A DNA stretch of 6,956 nucleotides from Acidobacteriota bacterium (lineage in GTDB: Bacteria; Acidobacteriota; UBA890), in contig JAUWTE010000163.1 of assembly GCA_030609765.1 (NCBI GenBank), positions 1 to 6,956 on the forward strand. The letters are read 5' to 3'. Of the stretch, positions 1 to 5,330 are shown one piece after another; position 1 is the first letter of the stretch, and every line of letters starts with the position of its first letter. The notes beneath the pieces are model-generated. The model ran no database searches. It saw nothing but the letters and a program-made list of their open reading frames with translations, and was not told the DNA's origin. The position numbers were made by a program, and so were the translations under genes.

Positions 1-1269
1 ATCCACCAGAGCCGGGGAGGCCAGCATACGGGCGCCAATGTCGTTCACATGCAGCAGCTTGAACTCGGGCCCCGCCTCGAGAACGAAGGTCTCACCGTTA
101 TCGTTGGTGAAGAAGATCTTCCCATCCACATGCACGGGCGAGGCGGAGAAACTCTCCTTCCGCGCCTGCCCCAGTCGCCCCTGGAACATCAGCTCTCCGG
201 TCGCCGCCTCGAAGCTGGTGATGATGCTCATCATGTCGTTGATCATGTACAACTGGTCGCCGACGATGATGGGCGAGGGCACAAACGGCGAGCCCTTGGG
301 GCTGGACCAAACGATATGGGTGTCGGTCACGTCACCGTTACCGCCCGGCCGGATCGCCAGCGTCGGCCCTGCCCTACCCGAAGAGCAAAAAACCATCCCA
401 TGCCCGACCACCGGCGTCGGGATGACCTCGAACATGTTGCCTTCGGCAGTCCACAGCTCATCGCCGCTGTTCGGATCGTAAGAATAGACCCGCCTCTGAC
501 TACTGACGATGAGCTCGTCGCGGTCGCCGGTTGTCAGAAGAACCGGTGTCCCCCACCCCGTGCTCGCCTCGCGCTCCTGCCACCAGAGCGTCTCGCCCGT
601 GTGCTTGTCGAACGCGGCCACGAACGAGCCCAGCGAATCACTGCCGCGGTGGTCCTGATAGATGATCAGCTTGTCACCGTAGAGAATGGGCGAGCCCGCC
701 GACCCGTGATAATTGTTGAGCTCGCCCCAGTCCTTGTGCCAGACGACCTCCCCATCGAAGTTCACCGCCATCACGCCGTGCGTTCCAAAGGAGGCGTAGA
801 TTCTCTCGCCGTCGGTAATCGGCGTGGCGGAGGCGTGGCCGTTCTTCTCATGCACGTGCTCGACGCCCTGCTGCGGTACGAACGTTTCCCACAGCGGTTC
901 GCCGTCGGAGCGGCGGAAGCTGAGTAGCGAGATGCGGCGGCCACCGTCGTAGGCGGTGGTCAGGAAGATCCGGTCTGCCCAGACGATCGGTGACGAGTTG
1001 CCGTTCCCGGGCACGCTGACTTTCCAGAGCACGTTCTCGGTGTCCGACCAGGTGTCGGGATATCCGCTTCCCTTGACGTAGCCCTGCCCCGACGGCCCGC
1101 GCCAGCGTGGCCAGTAATCGGCACCCTCGCCTTCCACGACAATCATCCTTACTTCGCCATCTTCGGCCGCCTGCGCCTCGTCTGAACTGGCCACCGCAGA
1201 AGCGACCAGGGGCAGCAGGCAGGCGACCACCAGAGGGGCAAGGGTCAGAGCAGGCCAATGAGCACGCAT
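1..1269 (-). CDS. Exported PQQ-like beta-propeller protein (3' end outside window)
   Basis: The minus-strand frame is open from an ATG at 1269 to the left edge, giving 423 residues with no stop, so the C-terminus is missing. Residues 1-27 look like a Sec signal peptide, with a hydrophobic stretch around L8-A23 and an ASA or AVA cleavage site near 25-27. C17 follows V-V-A and could be read as a lipobox, but the hydrophobic run continues past it, so signal peptidase I cleavage is preferred. After the signal come WPRWRGPSGQG (53-63) and a PGNGNSSPIV segment (87-96), an opening typical of PQQ-like/BamB-type propellers in environmental bacteria. Blade motifs of the form [D/T/S]-G-[E/D]-x-x-[W/F] occur at 122-127, 172-177, 224-229, 268-273 and 357-362. 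I see no enzyme active site, so the fold is supported but the function is not; a ligand-binding or scaffolding role in the periplasm is inference. It is divergent from the sortilin-like gene at 1572. Confidence 0.9.
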   Translation of the reverse strand, partial: MRAHWPALTLAPLVVACLLPLVASAVASSDEAQAAEDGEVRMIVVEGEGADYWPRWRGPSGQGYVKGSGYPDTWSDTENVLWKVSVPGNGNSSPIVWADRIFLTTAYDGGRRISLLSFRRSDGEPLWETFVPQQGVEHVHEKNGHASATPITDGERIYASFGTHGVMAVNFDGEVVWHKDWGELNNYHGSAGSPILYGDKLIIYQDHRGSDSLGSFVAAFDKHTGETLWWQEREASTGWGTPVLLTTGDRDELIVSSQRRVYSYDPNSGDELWTAEGNMFEVIPTPVVGHGMVFCSSGRAGPTLAIRPGGNGDVTDTHIVWSSPKGSPFVPSPIIVGDQLYMINDMMSIITSFEAATGELMFQGRLGQARKESFSASPVHVDGKIFFTNDNGETFVLEAGPEFKLLHVNDIGARMLASPALVD

Positions 1270-1275
1270 ATATGG

Positions 1276-1279
1276 CTCC
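1276..1279 (-). promoter_or_regulatory. Ribosome binding site deciding the start of the PQQ-like gene
   Basis: GGAG on the minus strand lies 6 nt (CCATAT) before the ATG at 1269. A second in-frame ATG at 1281 would add only four residues (MEPY) and would absorb this GGAG into the coding region, with no equally well-placed Shine-Dalgarno sequence of its own. The start at 1269 is therefore preferred. Confidence 0.6.
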
Positions 1280-1290
1280 ATCTCAGCGAA

Positions 1291-1335
1291 TCAGGAGGAC
1301 TCCGGGATCGGACAAGCATATCCGATGATTCCTGA
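1291..1335. promoter_or_regulatory. Nested inverted repeats in the leader of the PQQ-like gene
   Basis: An outer pair, TCAGGA (1291-1296) and TCCTGA (1330-1335), encloses an inner pair, ATCGGA (1307-1312) and TCCGAT (1321-1326), with an 8-nt inner loop. Both pairs are perfect 6-bp inverted repeats. On the plus strand the structure is followed directly by GTTTTTG, which resembles a terminator tail, but no plus-strand gene ends here. On the minus strand it would sit in the 5' leader of the PQQ-like gene, just upstream of its ribosome binding site. It may be a leader structure, an operator or a block to antisense transcription; the role is unknown. Confidence 0.35.
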
Positions 1336-1376
1336 GTTTTTGAGGGGCCACCTGCAAGCAGGCTCCCGCATGGCGT

Positions 1377-1388
1377 CACGGGCCCGTG
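1377..1388. promoter_or_regulatory. Perfect 12-bp palindrome, candidate operator
   Basis: CACGGGCCCGTG is a perfect palindrome in the divergent intergenic region. It is bracketed by a direct repeat, TGGCGTC at 1371-1377 and 1389-1395, with an 18-bp period. It lies between the candidate divergent promoters and the PQQ-like gene, where a dimeric regulator could act. GC-rich DNA yields some palindromes by chance, and no regulator is encoded in the window to link to it. Confidence 0.35.
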
Positions 1389-1409
1389 TGGCGTCGCGCG
1401 CTAATTCCG

Positions 1410-1438
1410 TTGTCTCTATCCAGACTCGCGAGTAGAGT
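1410..1438 (+). promoter_or_regulatory. Candidate sigma70-type promoter for the Asp-box gene
   Basis: TTGTCT (1410-1415) and TAGAGT (1433-1438) are separated by exactly 17 bp, each matching the sigma70 consensus hexamer at four of six positions. Transcription would start near 1445 and give a leader of about 127 nt. The spacer contains the 10-bp palindrome ACTCGCGAGT (1424-1433). The call rests on consensus matching alone, and promoter consensus in the presumed host phylum is not established here. Confidence 0.35.
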
Positions 1439-1443
1439 TTCAA
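1415..1443 (-). promoter_or_regulatory. Candidate sigma70-type promoter for the PQQ-like gene
   Basis: Reading the minus strand, TTGAAA (1443-1438, five of six consensus matches) is followed after 17 bp by GATAGA (1420-1415, three of six). The start would be near 1408, with a leader of about 139 nt. It occupies almost the same DNA as the plus-strand candidate at 1410-1438, facing the opposite way. The -10 match is weak. Confidence 0.3.
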
Positions 1444-1462
1444 GACGCTCCCCGCCCGTGAA

Positions 1463-1495
1463 GCTGCCGGAGCCCGGTGTTGATGGCCTGGCAGC
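1463..1495 (+). promoter_or_regulatory. Stem-loop in the leader of the Asp-box gene
   Basis: GCTGCCGG (1463-1470) pairs with CTGGCAGC (1488-1495) with one G-U wobble. After a bulged A at 1471, GCC (1472-1474) pairs with GGC (1485-1487), leaving a 10-nt loop at 1475-1484. This gives about 11 base pairs in the predicted 5' untranslated region. No T-run follows and no known riboswitch was recognised, so it is recorded only as a predicted structure. Confidence 0.3.
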
Positions 1496-1509
1496 CTTCG
1501 CTGCGGCGG

Positions 1510-1539
1510 ACGGAATCGCGGGGCGAACGGAATCGCGGG
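1510..1539 (+). repeat. 13-bp direct repeat upstream of the Asp-box gene
   Basis: ACGGAATCGCGGG occurs at 1510-1522 and again at 1527-1539, a perfect 13-bp match with a 17-bp period. The second copy ends 19 nt before the Shine-Dalgarno sequence. It could be a pair of regulator half-sites or a simple local duplication. Confidence 0.6.
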
Positions 1540-1558
1540 TTCGAGATTCAGATCAAAC

Positions 1559-1564
1559 AGGAGG
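1559..1564 (+). promoter_or_regulatory. Strong ribosome binding site deciding the start of the Asp-box gene
   Basis: AGGAGG lies 7 nt before the ATG at 1572. The frame stays open upstream to a GTG at 1386, but the extra 62 residues look like translated intergenic DNA and would bury the signal peptide. The start at 1572 is strongly preferred. Confidence 0.85.
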
Positions 1565-1571
1565 CACATCG

Positions 1572-4500
1572 ATGCTGCGTTCACGATCGAGTTTTCCCGG
1601 GCACCCGGCGCGTTGGCTCGCCATTCTCCTCCCCCTGCTACCGCTTCTGGTCACGCCGGCATCAGCCGGCTCCGAGGATAGCGAGCCCGGCGTTCGCCCG
1701 CTCAGTCCGGCGGCTGCCGCCACGCTCCAGGAGGAAAGCGACCACGTCGACCTGCTGTCCAATCTGCAGTGGCGCACCATCGGGCCGGCGGTCATGGGCG
1801 GGCGAGTATCCGACCTGGCCGTGGTCGAAGCCAATCCAGCGGTGTTTTTCGTCGGTACGGCAACCGGCGGCCTGTGGAAGACAACCAGCAACGGGGCTGC
1901 ATGGGAGCCGGTGTTCGACGACCAGGCCACCTCCTCGATCGGCGCGGTGACGATCTCGCAGACCAACCCCAACCTGGTCTGGGTCGGTACGGGCGAGCCG
2001 CAGAACCGCCAGAGCTCGCCTTGGGGCAATGGAGTCTACCGATCCCTCGATGGCGGGCGTACTTGGGAACATAAGGGCCTCTACGAGACTCGCCACATCG
2101 GTAGCGTTGTCATCCACCCCGGCGACAACGACATCGTCTACGTAGCGGCGGTTGGACAACTTTGGGGCCCCAACCCTGAGCGCGGTGTCTACCGCAGCAA
2201 GGACGGCGGCGACACCTGGGAGCATCTCCTGTACCTCGACGACGACACTGGGGCCATCGATCTGGTGATGGATCCGTCCGACCCGAACACGTTGTTTGCC
2301 GCCATGTACCAACGTCGCCGCACCTCCTTCGGCTTCAACGGCGGGGGGCCCGGCAGCGGCATCTACCGCACCATGGACGGTGGGGACAGCTGGACCGAGC
2401 TGACCGAGGGGCTCCCCGAGGGCGACAAGGGTCGCATCGGGCTCGACATTTACCGCAACAACACCAACATCGTATTTGCGCTGATCCAGGCCCAGAGCGG
2501 TGAAAGTGGTGTCTATCGGTCAGTCGATCGCGGCAGCACCTGGGAGAAGGTCGGCGACACCAACCCCCGGCCGATGTACTTCAGCCTCATGCGGGTGGAC
2601 CCCAACGACATGGAGCGTATCTACCTCGGCGGTGTCGCCCTGATGATCTCCGACGACGGCGGCAAGAGCTTCCGCCAGATGAACGTTTCCGGGGTGCACG
2701 TCGATCATCACGCTCTATGGATCAACCCGGGCAACTCCAACCACGTGGTCCTCGGCAACGACGGTGGCGTCGACATCTCGTACGACAAGGGCGATACCTG
2801 GAGGGCATTTGAGAACCTGTCGCTCGGCCAGTTCTACGAGATCGGCGTCGACATGCGCGACCCCTATTACGTTTGTGGGGGCCTGCAGGACAACTCGACC
2901 TGGTGCGGACCCAGCGCCACCTACTCGGGGCGCGGCATCATGAACCAACATTGGTTCACGGTCAGCGGCGGTGACGGCTTCTACGCCCGCATCGACCCGA
3001 ACGACCCGAACATCGTCTTCGCCGAATCACAGGGCGGCAACATTTCACGAATCGATCTTCGCACCTTCGAGCGCACCGGCATTCGACCGGCCTTCAGAAC
3101 CAGGCCCGGGCACGAGGTTGCCGAGGAGGACGAGAGTGGCCGGCATCGGTGGAATTGGAACACGCCCATCGAGATGTCCTTGCACGATCCGGCGATCATC
3201 TACGTGGGCTCCAATATCCTCTTCAAGAGCACGGATCGCGGGCAAACCTGGCAGGCAATCAGCCCGGACCTGACCCAGCAGATCGACAGGAGCGAGATCG
3301 AGATCATGGGCCAGATGCCGACCGGCCAGATGCTCTCGCGCAACGACGGCATCTCGACCTACGGCAACCTGACGACGATCTCCGAGTCGCCCATCGATCC
3401 GAACCTGCTGTACGCCGGTACCGATGACGGCAACCTCCAGGTGACCCGTGACGGCGGCGCGAGCTGGCAGCTGATCAGCCAGGACATGCCGGGCCTTCCG
3501 AGCAACACCTACGTCAGCCGGATCGAAGCCTCCAACTTCGACGATGGCACTGTCTACGCCACCTTCGACGGCCACGATCGTAACGATTACCGGCCCTACG
3601 TCTACATCAGTGACAACTACGGTGAGGACTGGAGGACAATCGTCAACGGCCTGCCTGATGACTGGTCGGTCAACATCATCTACGAGCACCCCCGCACCCG
3701 GAATCTGCTGTTCCTGGGCAACGAGGTGGGCGTCTATTTCTCCATTGACCGCGGCGAAACCTGGCGGTCGCTGAAGCTGAACATGCCGACCGTGCCCGTC
3801 GACGACCTTCTCGTGCACCCGAGGGAGAACGACCTCGTGGTCGGCACACACGGCCGCGGCGTCTGGATCCTCGACGACGTCAGCCCCCTGGAACATCTTG
3901 CTGAGGCGATAGGTGAGGACGCGTATCTGTTCCCCTCTCGCCGCGCAACGATTTTCAATCGGTCGAGCCAGGAAGGCTACGCTGCCGGCGATTACGCGGC
4001 CCCGAATTCACCATACGGCGCCAGAATCCGCTATTTCCTCGACCTCCCCGCCGGCGACGCTGAGCCCGCGGCGAAGCTCTCTGTTCTGGACGCCTCAGGG
4101 CAGAGGGTGCGTGAGCTCGAGACCTCCTCGGAGGCCGGGGTGAACGAGGTCATCTGGGACCTTCGCCTAGCCGCTCCCTACGATGCCGACGAAGCGCGCG
4201 AGGTCTTTGGCGGTGGTGGCCGCGGTGGTGGCCGCGGGTTTTTCGGCGGCGGCGCCCGTGGACCTTCGGTGATGCCCGGCACCTATACGGTGCAACTCGA
4301 AGCGGGCGGGCTGACGCTAACGACTGCTCTCGAGGTCCGCGGCGACCCACGTATCGAGATCAGCAGCTCCGACCAGCAGGCGCGTCATCGCGCGATCATG
4401 GATTCCTTCGCCCTGGCTCGCCCCACTTTCGACGTCTTCCGGGCGGCGCGCGCAATCACCGAACAGGTCAGCACGGTGCGTGACGTTCTGGACTCGAGCG

Positions 4501-4811
4501 ACACAGCACCCGATGCCCTCTCGGATGAGGCCCGGCAAATCAACTCCGTGCTGCGTGAGTTGCGCCAGGAGATGAACGTCATGCGCTCCGGCTCCTCGGC
4601 GTTCGGTGCCATCGAGAGATCGCATTCCCTGCCCACAGAGGACCAGCTCTGGCAGATCGACCGCGCCTGGGAGAAGGTCCCGGCGATTATCGAGGGTCTG
4701 AACGAGCTGATCACCGACCGCGTTCCGGCACTGGTGGGCCAGGTGTATGCGCCCGGTATCGGCCCCGAGCAGGGCGAGGCCCTGGAGATACCGACGCGGC
4801 CGGCTCGCTGA
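1572..4811 (+). CDS. Exported sortilin/VPS10-like Asp-box (BNR) repeat protein
   Basis: The product has 1079 residues from the ATG at 1572. Residues 1-32 form a Sec signal peptide with an ASA-GS cleavage site. The body opens with WRTIGP (67) and carries Asp-box motifs (S/T-x-D-x-G-x-x-W/F) starting near 158, 209, 267, 317, 360, 403, 553, 625, 680 and 724, plus a degenerate one at 104. This indicates one or two large beta-propellers. The conserved-looking GGLQDN stretch is followed by C445, and C435 precedes it. THGRGVWILDD (about 759-769) ends the propeller region. Residues about 817-925 resemble a FlgD-like Ig fold interrupted by a Gly/Arg-rich insert (880-897), and about 938-1079 are mainly helical. 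Such proteins are often labelled sortilin-like, glycosyl hydrolase or sialidase; Asp boxes are structural, and I see no proof of glycosidase activity. The protein is probably periplasmic or extracellular; its ligand is unknown. Confidence 0.92.
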   Translation: MLRSRSSFPGHPARWLAILLPLLPLLVTPASAGSEDSEPGVRPLSPAAAATLQEESDHVDLLSNLQWRTIGPAVMGGRVSDLAVVEANPAVFFVGTATGGLWKTTSNGAAWEPVFDDQATSSIGAVTISQTNPNLVWVGTGEPQNRQSSPWGNGVYRSLDGGRTWEHKGLYETRHIGSVVIHPGDNDIVYVAAVGQLWGPNPERGVYRSKDGGDTWEHLLYLDDDTGAIDLVMDPSDPNTLFAAMYQRRRTSFGFNGGGPGSGIYRTMDGGDSWTELTEGLPEGDKGRIGLDIYRNNTNIVFALIQAQSGESGVYRSVDRGSTWEKVGDTNPRPMYFSLMRVDPNDMERIYLGGVALMISDDGGKSFRQMNVSGVHVDHHALWINPGNSNHVVLGNDGGVDISYDKGDTWRAFENLSLGQFYEIGVDMRDPYYVCGGLQDNSTWCGPSATYSGRGIMNQHWFTVSGGDGFYARIDPNDPNIVFAESQGGNISRIDLRTFERTGIRPAFRTRPGHEVAEEDESGRHRWNWNTPIEMSLHDPAIIYVGSNILFKSTDRGQTWQAISPDLTQQIDRSEIEIMGQMPTGQMLSRNDGISTYGNLTTISESPIDPNLLYAGTDDGNLQVTRDGGASWQLISQDMPGLPSNTYVSRIEASNFDDGTVYATFDGHDRNDYRPYVYISDNYGEDWRTIVNGLPDDWSVNIIYEHPRTRNLLFLGNEVGVYFSIDRGETWRSLKLNMPTVPVDDLLVHPRENDLVVGTHGRGVWILDDVSPLEHLAEAIGEDAYLFPSRRATIFNRSSQEGYAAGDYAAPNSPYGARIRYFLDLPAGDAEPAAKLSVLDASGQRVRELETSSEAGVNEVIWDLRLAAPYDADEAREVFGGGGRGGGRGFFGGGARGPSVMPGTYTVQLEAGGLTLTTALEVRGDPRIEISSSDQQARHRAIMDSFALARPTFDVFRAARAITEQVSTVRDVLDSSDTAPDALSDEARQINSVLRELRQEMNVMRSGSSAFGAIERSHSLPTEDQLWQIDRAWEKVPAIIEGLNELITDRVPALVGQVYAPGIGPEQGEALEIPTRPAR
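4209..4265 (+). repeat. Gly/Arg-rich coding insert with a 12-bp tandem repeat
   Basis: Within the FlgD-like region of the Asp-box protein, residues 880-897 are almost entirely Gly, Arg and Phe. The DNA contains two perfect tandem copies of GGTGGTGGCCGC (4212-4223 and 4224-4235), each encoding GGGR. Residues on both sides look like beta-strands of one domain, so this is probably a flexible surface loop able to change length by slippage. Confidence 0.7.
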
Positions 4812-4839
4812 GGCTACTCGGGCCTACGGGCGCTCCAGG
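4781..4839. terminator. Possible bidirectional terminator across the convergent junction
   Basis: CCTGGAG (4781-4787) and CTCCAGG (4833-4839) are a perfect 7-bp inverted repeat spanning the two stop codons. Inside, GGCTCG (4802-4807) can pair with CGGGCC (4819-4824) with one wobble around an 11-nt loop. No T-run follows on either strand, so this is weak evidence for intrinsic termination. If it works, it lies mostly within the coding ends of both genes, because only 2 bp separate them. Confidence 0.22.
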
Positions 4840-5209
4840 TTCCCTCGGCGATGCCGTCGAAGTCCAACTTGCCCGACATCCCGTCGCCCTCGACTGTGCC
4901 TGTGAGGGTAAGGGTGATCTCCGGGCTAGAGGCGGTGGGAGGCATGACGATCACCAGCGTGATCGCATCTTCCTCGAGCGTGCCGTTCACTTCCATCGGG
5001 GCACCGCCAAAGGGGCCAACCCAGGCTCCGCTGATCTCCTGTTCGGTCTGCTCCAGGAGAAGCTCAACTTCCCTCGACTCACCGCCGAAGTTCCAGGTCA
5101 ATACCCAGTCTCCCGACACATCCGTGCCCGCCTGGCAGCCGAGGGCCGGCAGAGCACAGATGAGAGACACGACCGCGACCATTGCCACTGAACCGATCCG
5201 AATCCGCAT
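4814..5209 (-). CDS. Small exported beta-rich protein of unknown function
   Basis: The ATG at 5209 gives 131 residues. Residues 1-24 are an export signal with a basic start (MRIRI) and a hydrophobic core (V8-L23). Cleavage is predicted near G24/C25. C25 could be lipidated, but A-L-G-C is a poor lipobox, so lipoprotein versus soluble protein is undecided. The mature part alternates short beta-strand segments with turns: VSGDW (31-35), ISGAW, VNGTL, LTGTV, MSGKL and EGTW near the end. This suggests a small beta-barrel or sandwich, such as a lipocalin-like binding fold. I do not recognise a named family, though similar small proteins with SGxW/GTW turns occur among exported proteins of Gemmatimonadota and Acidobacteriota. 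Its stop is 2 bp from the end of the convergent Asp-box gene. It lies 121 bp downstream of the peptidase gene on the same strand, with a hairpin between. Confidence 0.82.
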   Translation of the reverse strand: MRIRIGSVAMVAVVSLICALPALGCQAGTDVSGDWVLTWNFGGESREVELLLEQTEQEISGAWVGPFGGAPMEVNGTLEEDAITLVIVMPPTASSPEITLTLTGTVEGDGMSGKLDFDGIAEGTWSARRPE

Positions 5210-5216
5210 GGAGAAT

Positions 5217-5222
5217 CCTCCT
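5217..5222 (-). promoter_or_regulatory. Strong ribosome binding site deciding the start of the small exported protein
   Basis: AGGAGG on the minus strand lies 7 nt before the ATG at 5209. An upstream in-frame ATG at 5257 would add 16 residues in front of a complete signal peptide, so it is rejected. The motif and spacing are identical to those of the Asp-box gene. Confidence 0.8.
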
Positions 5223-5243
5223 ATGAGAGAAACTGTTCGCCAC

Positions 5244-5249
5244 ATTCTA
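5244..5249 (-). promoter_or_regulatory. Possible -10 element for the small exported protein gene
   Basis: TAGAAT on the minus strand matches the sigma70 -10 consensus at five of six positions and would start a leader of roughly 28 nt. No convincing -35 element is seen at 16-18 bp upstream and there is no extended -10 TG. The gene may instead be read through from the peptidase gene. Confidence 0.22.
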
Positions 5250-5279
5250 GCCTGCAACCCGCAGCCGTGCGTGGAGCAG

Positions 5280-5309
5280 CCGGCCGCAGTGGAAATATGC
5301 TGCGGCCGG
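5280..5309 (-). terminator. GC-rich hairpin downstream of the peptidase gene
   Basis: CCGGCCGCAG (5280-5289) and CTGCGGCCGG (5300-5309) form a perfect 10-bp stem with a 10-nt loop, beginning 21 bp beyond the peptidase stop codon. Position and strength suit a transcription terminator or an mRNA 3'-end stabiliser. No T-run follows on either strand, so classical intrinsic termination is doubtful. It could alternatively dampen read-through into the small exported protein gene. Confidence 0.5.
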
Positions 5310-5330
5310 TCAGTCAGCCACGGCCCGTAA

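Noticed and set aside
49..927. Long plus-strand open frame of 292 codons opposite the PQQ-like gene
   Set aside because: It is antisense to a frame with a signal peptide and repeated propeller motifs. Its translation is Arg/Pro/His-rich without any motif, as expected for a shadow frame in GC-rich DNA.
1351..1362. CCTGC-AA-GCAGG inverted repeat as a hairpin
   Set aside because: A two-base loop is too tight for an RNA hairpin with all five pairs, and the site is too short to claim as an operator alone.
1386..1571. Upstream GTG start for the Asp-box gene adding 62 residues
   Set aside because: The extension has no export-signal character, contains the direct repeat and predicted leader hairpin, and the ATG at 1572 has an ideal AGGAGG at 7 nt followed by a signal peptide.
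3045..3896. Minus-strand open frame of 283 codons inside the Asp-box gene
   Set aside because: The product is rich in Val, Asp, His and Ala with no recognisable domain, has no good ribosome binding site, and lies opposite well-formed Asp-box motifs.
1572..4811. Annotation of the Asp-box protein as a sialidase or glycosyl hydrolase
   Set aside because: Asp boxes are structural turns found in many propellers. No sialidase Arg triad or other catalytic set could be identified by eye.
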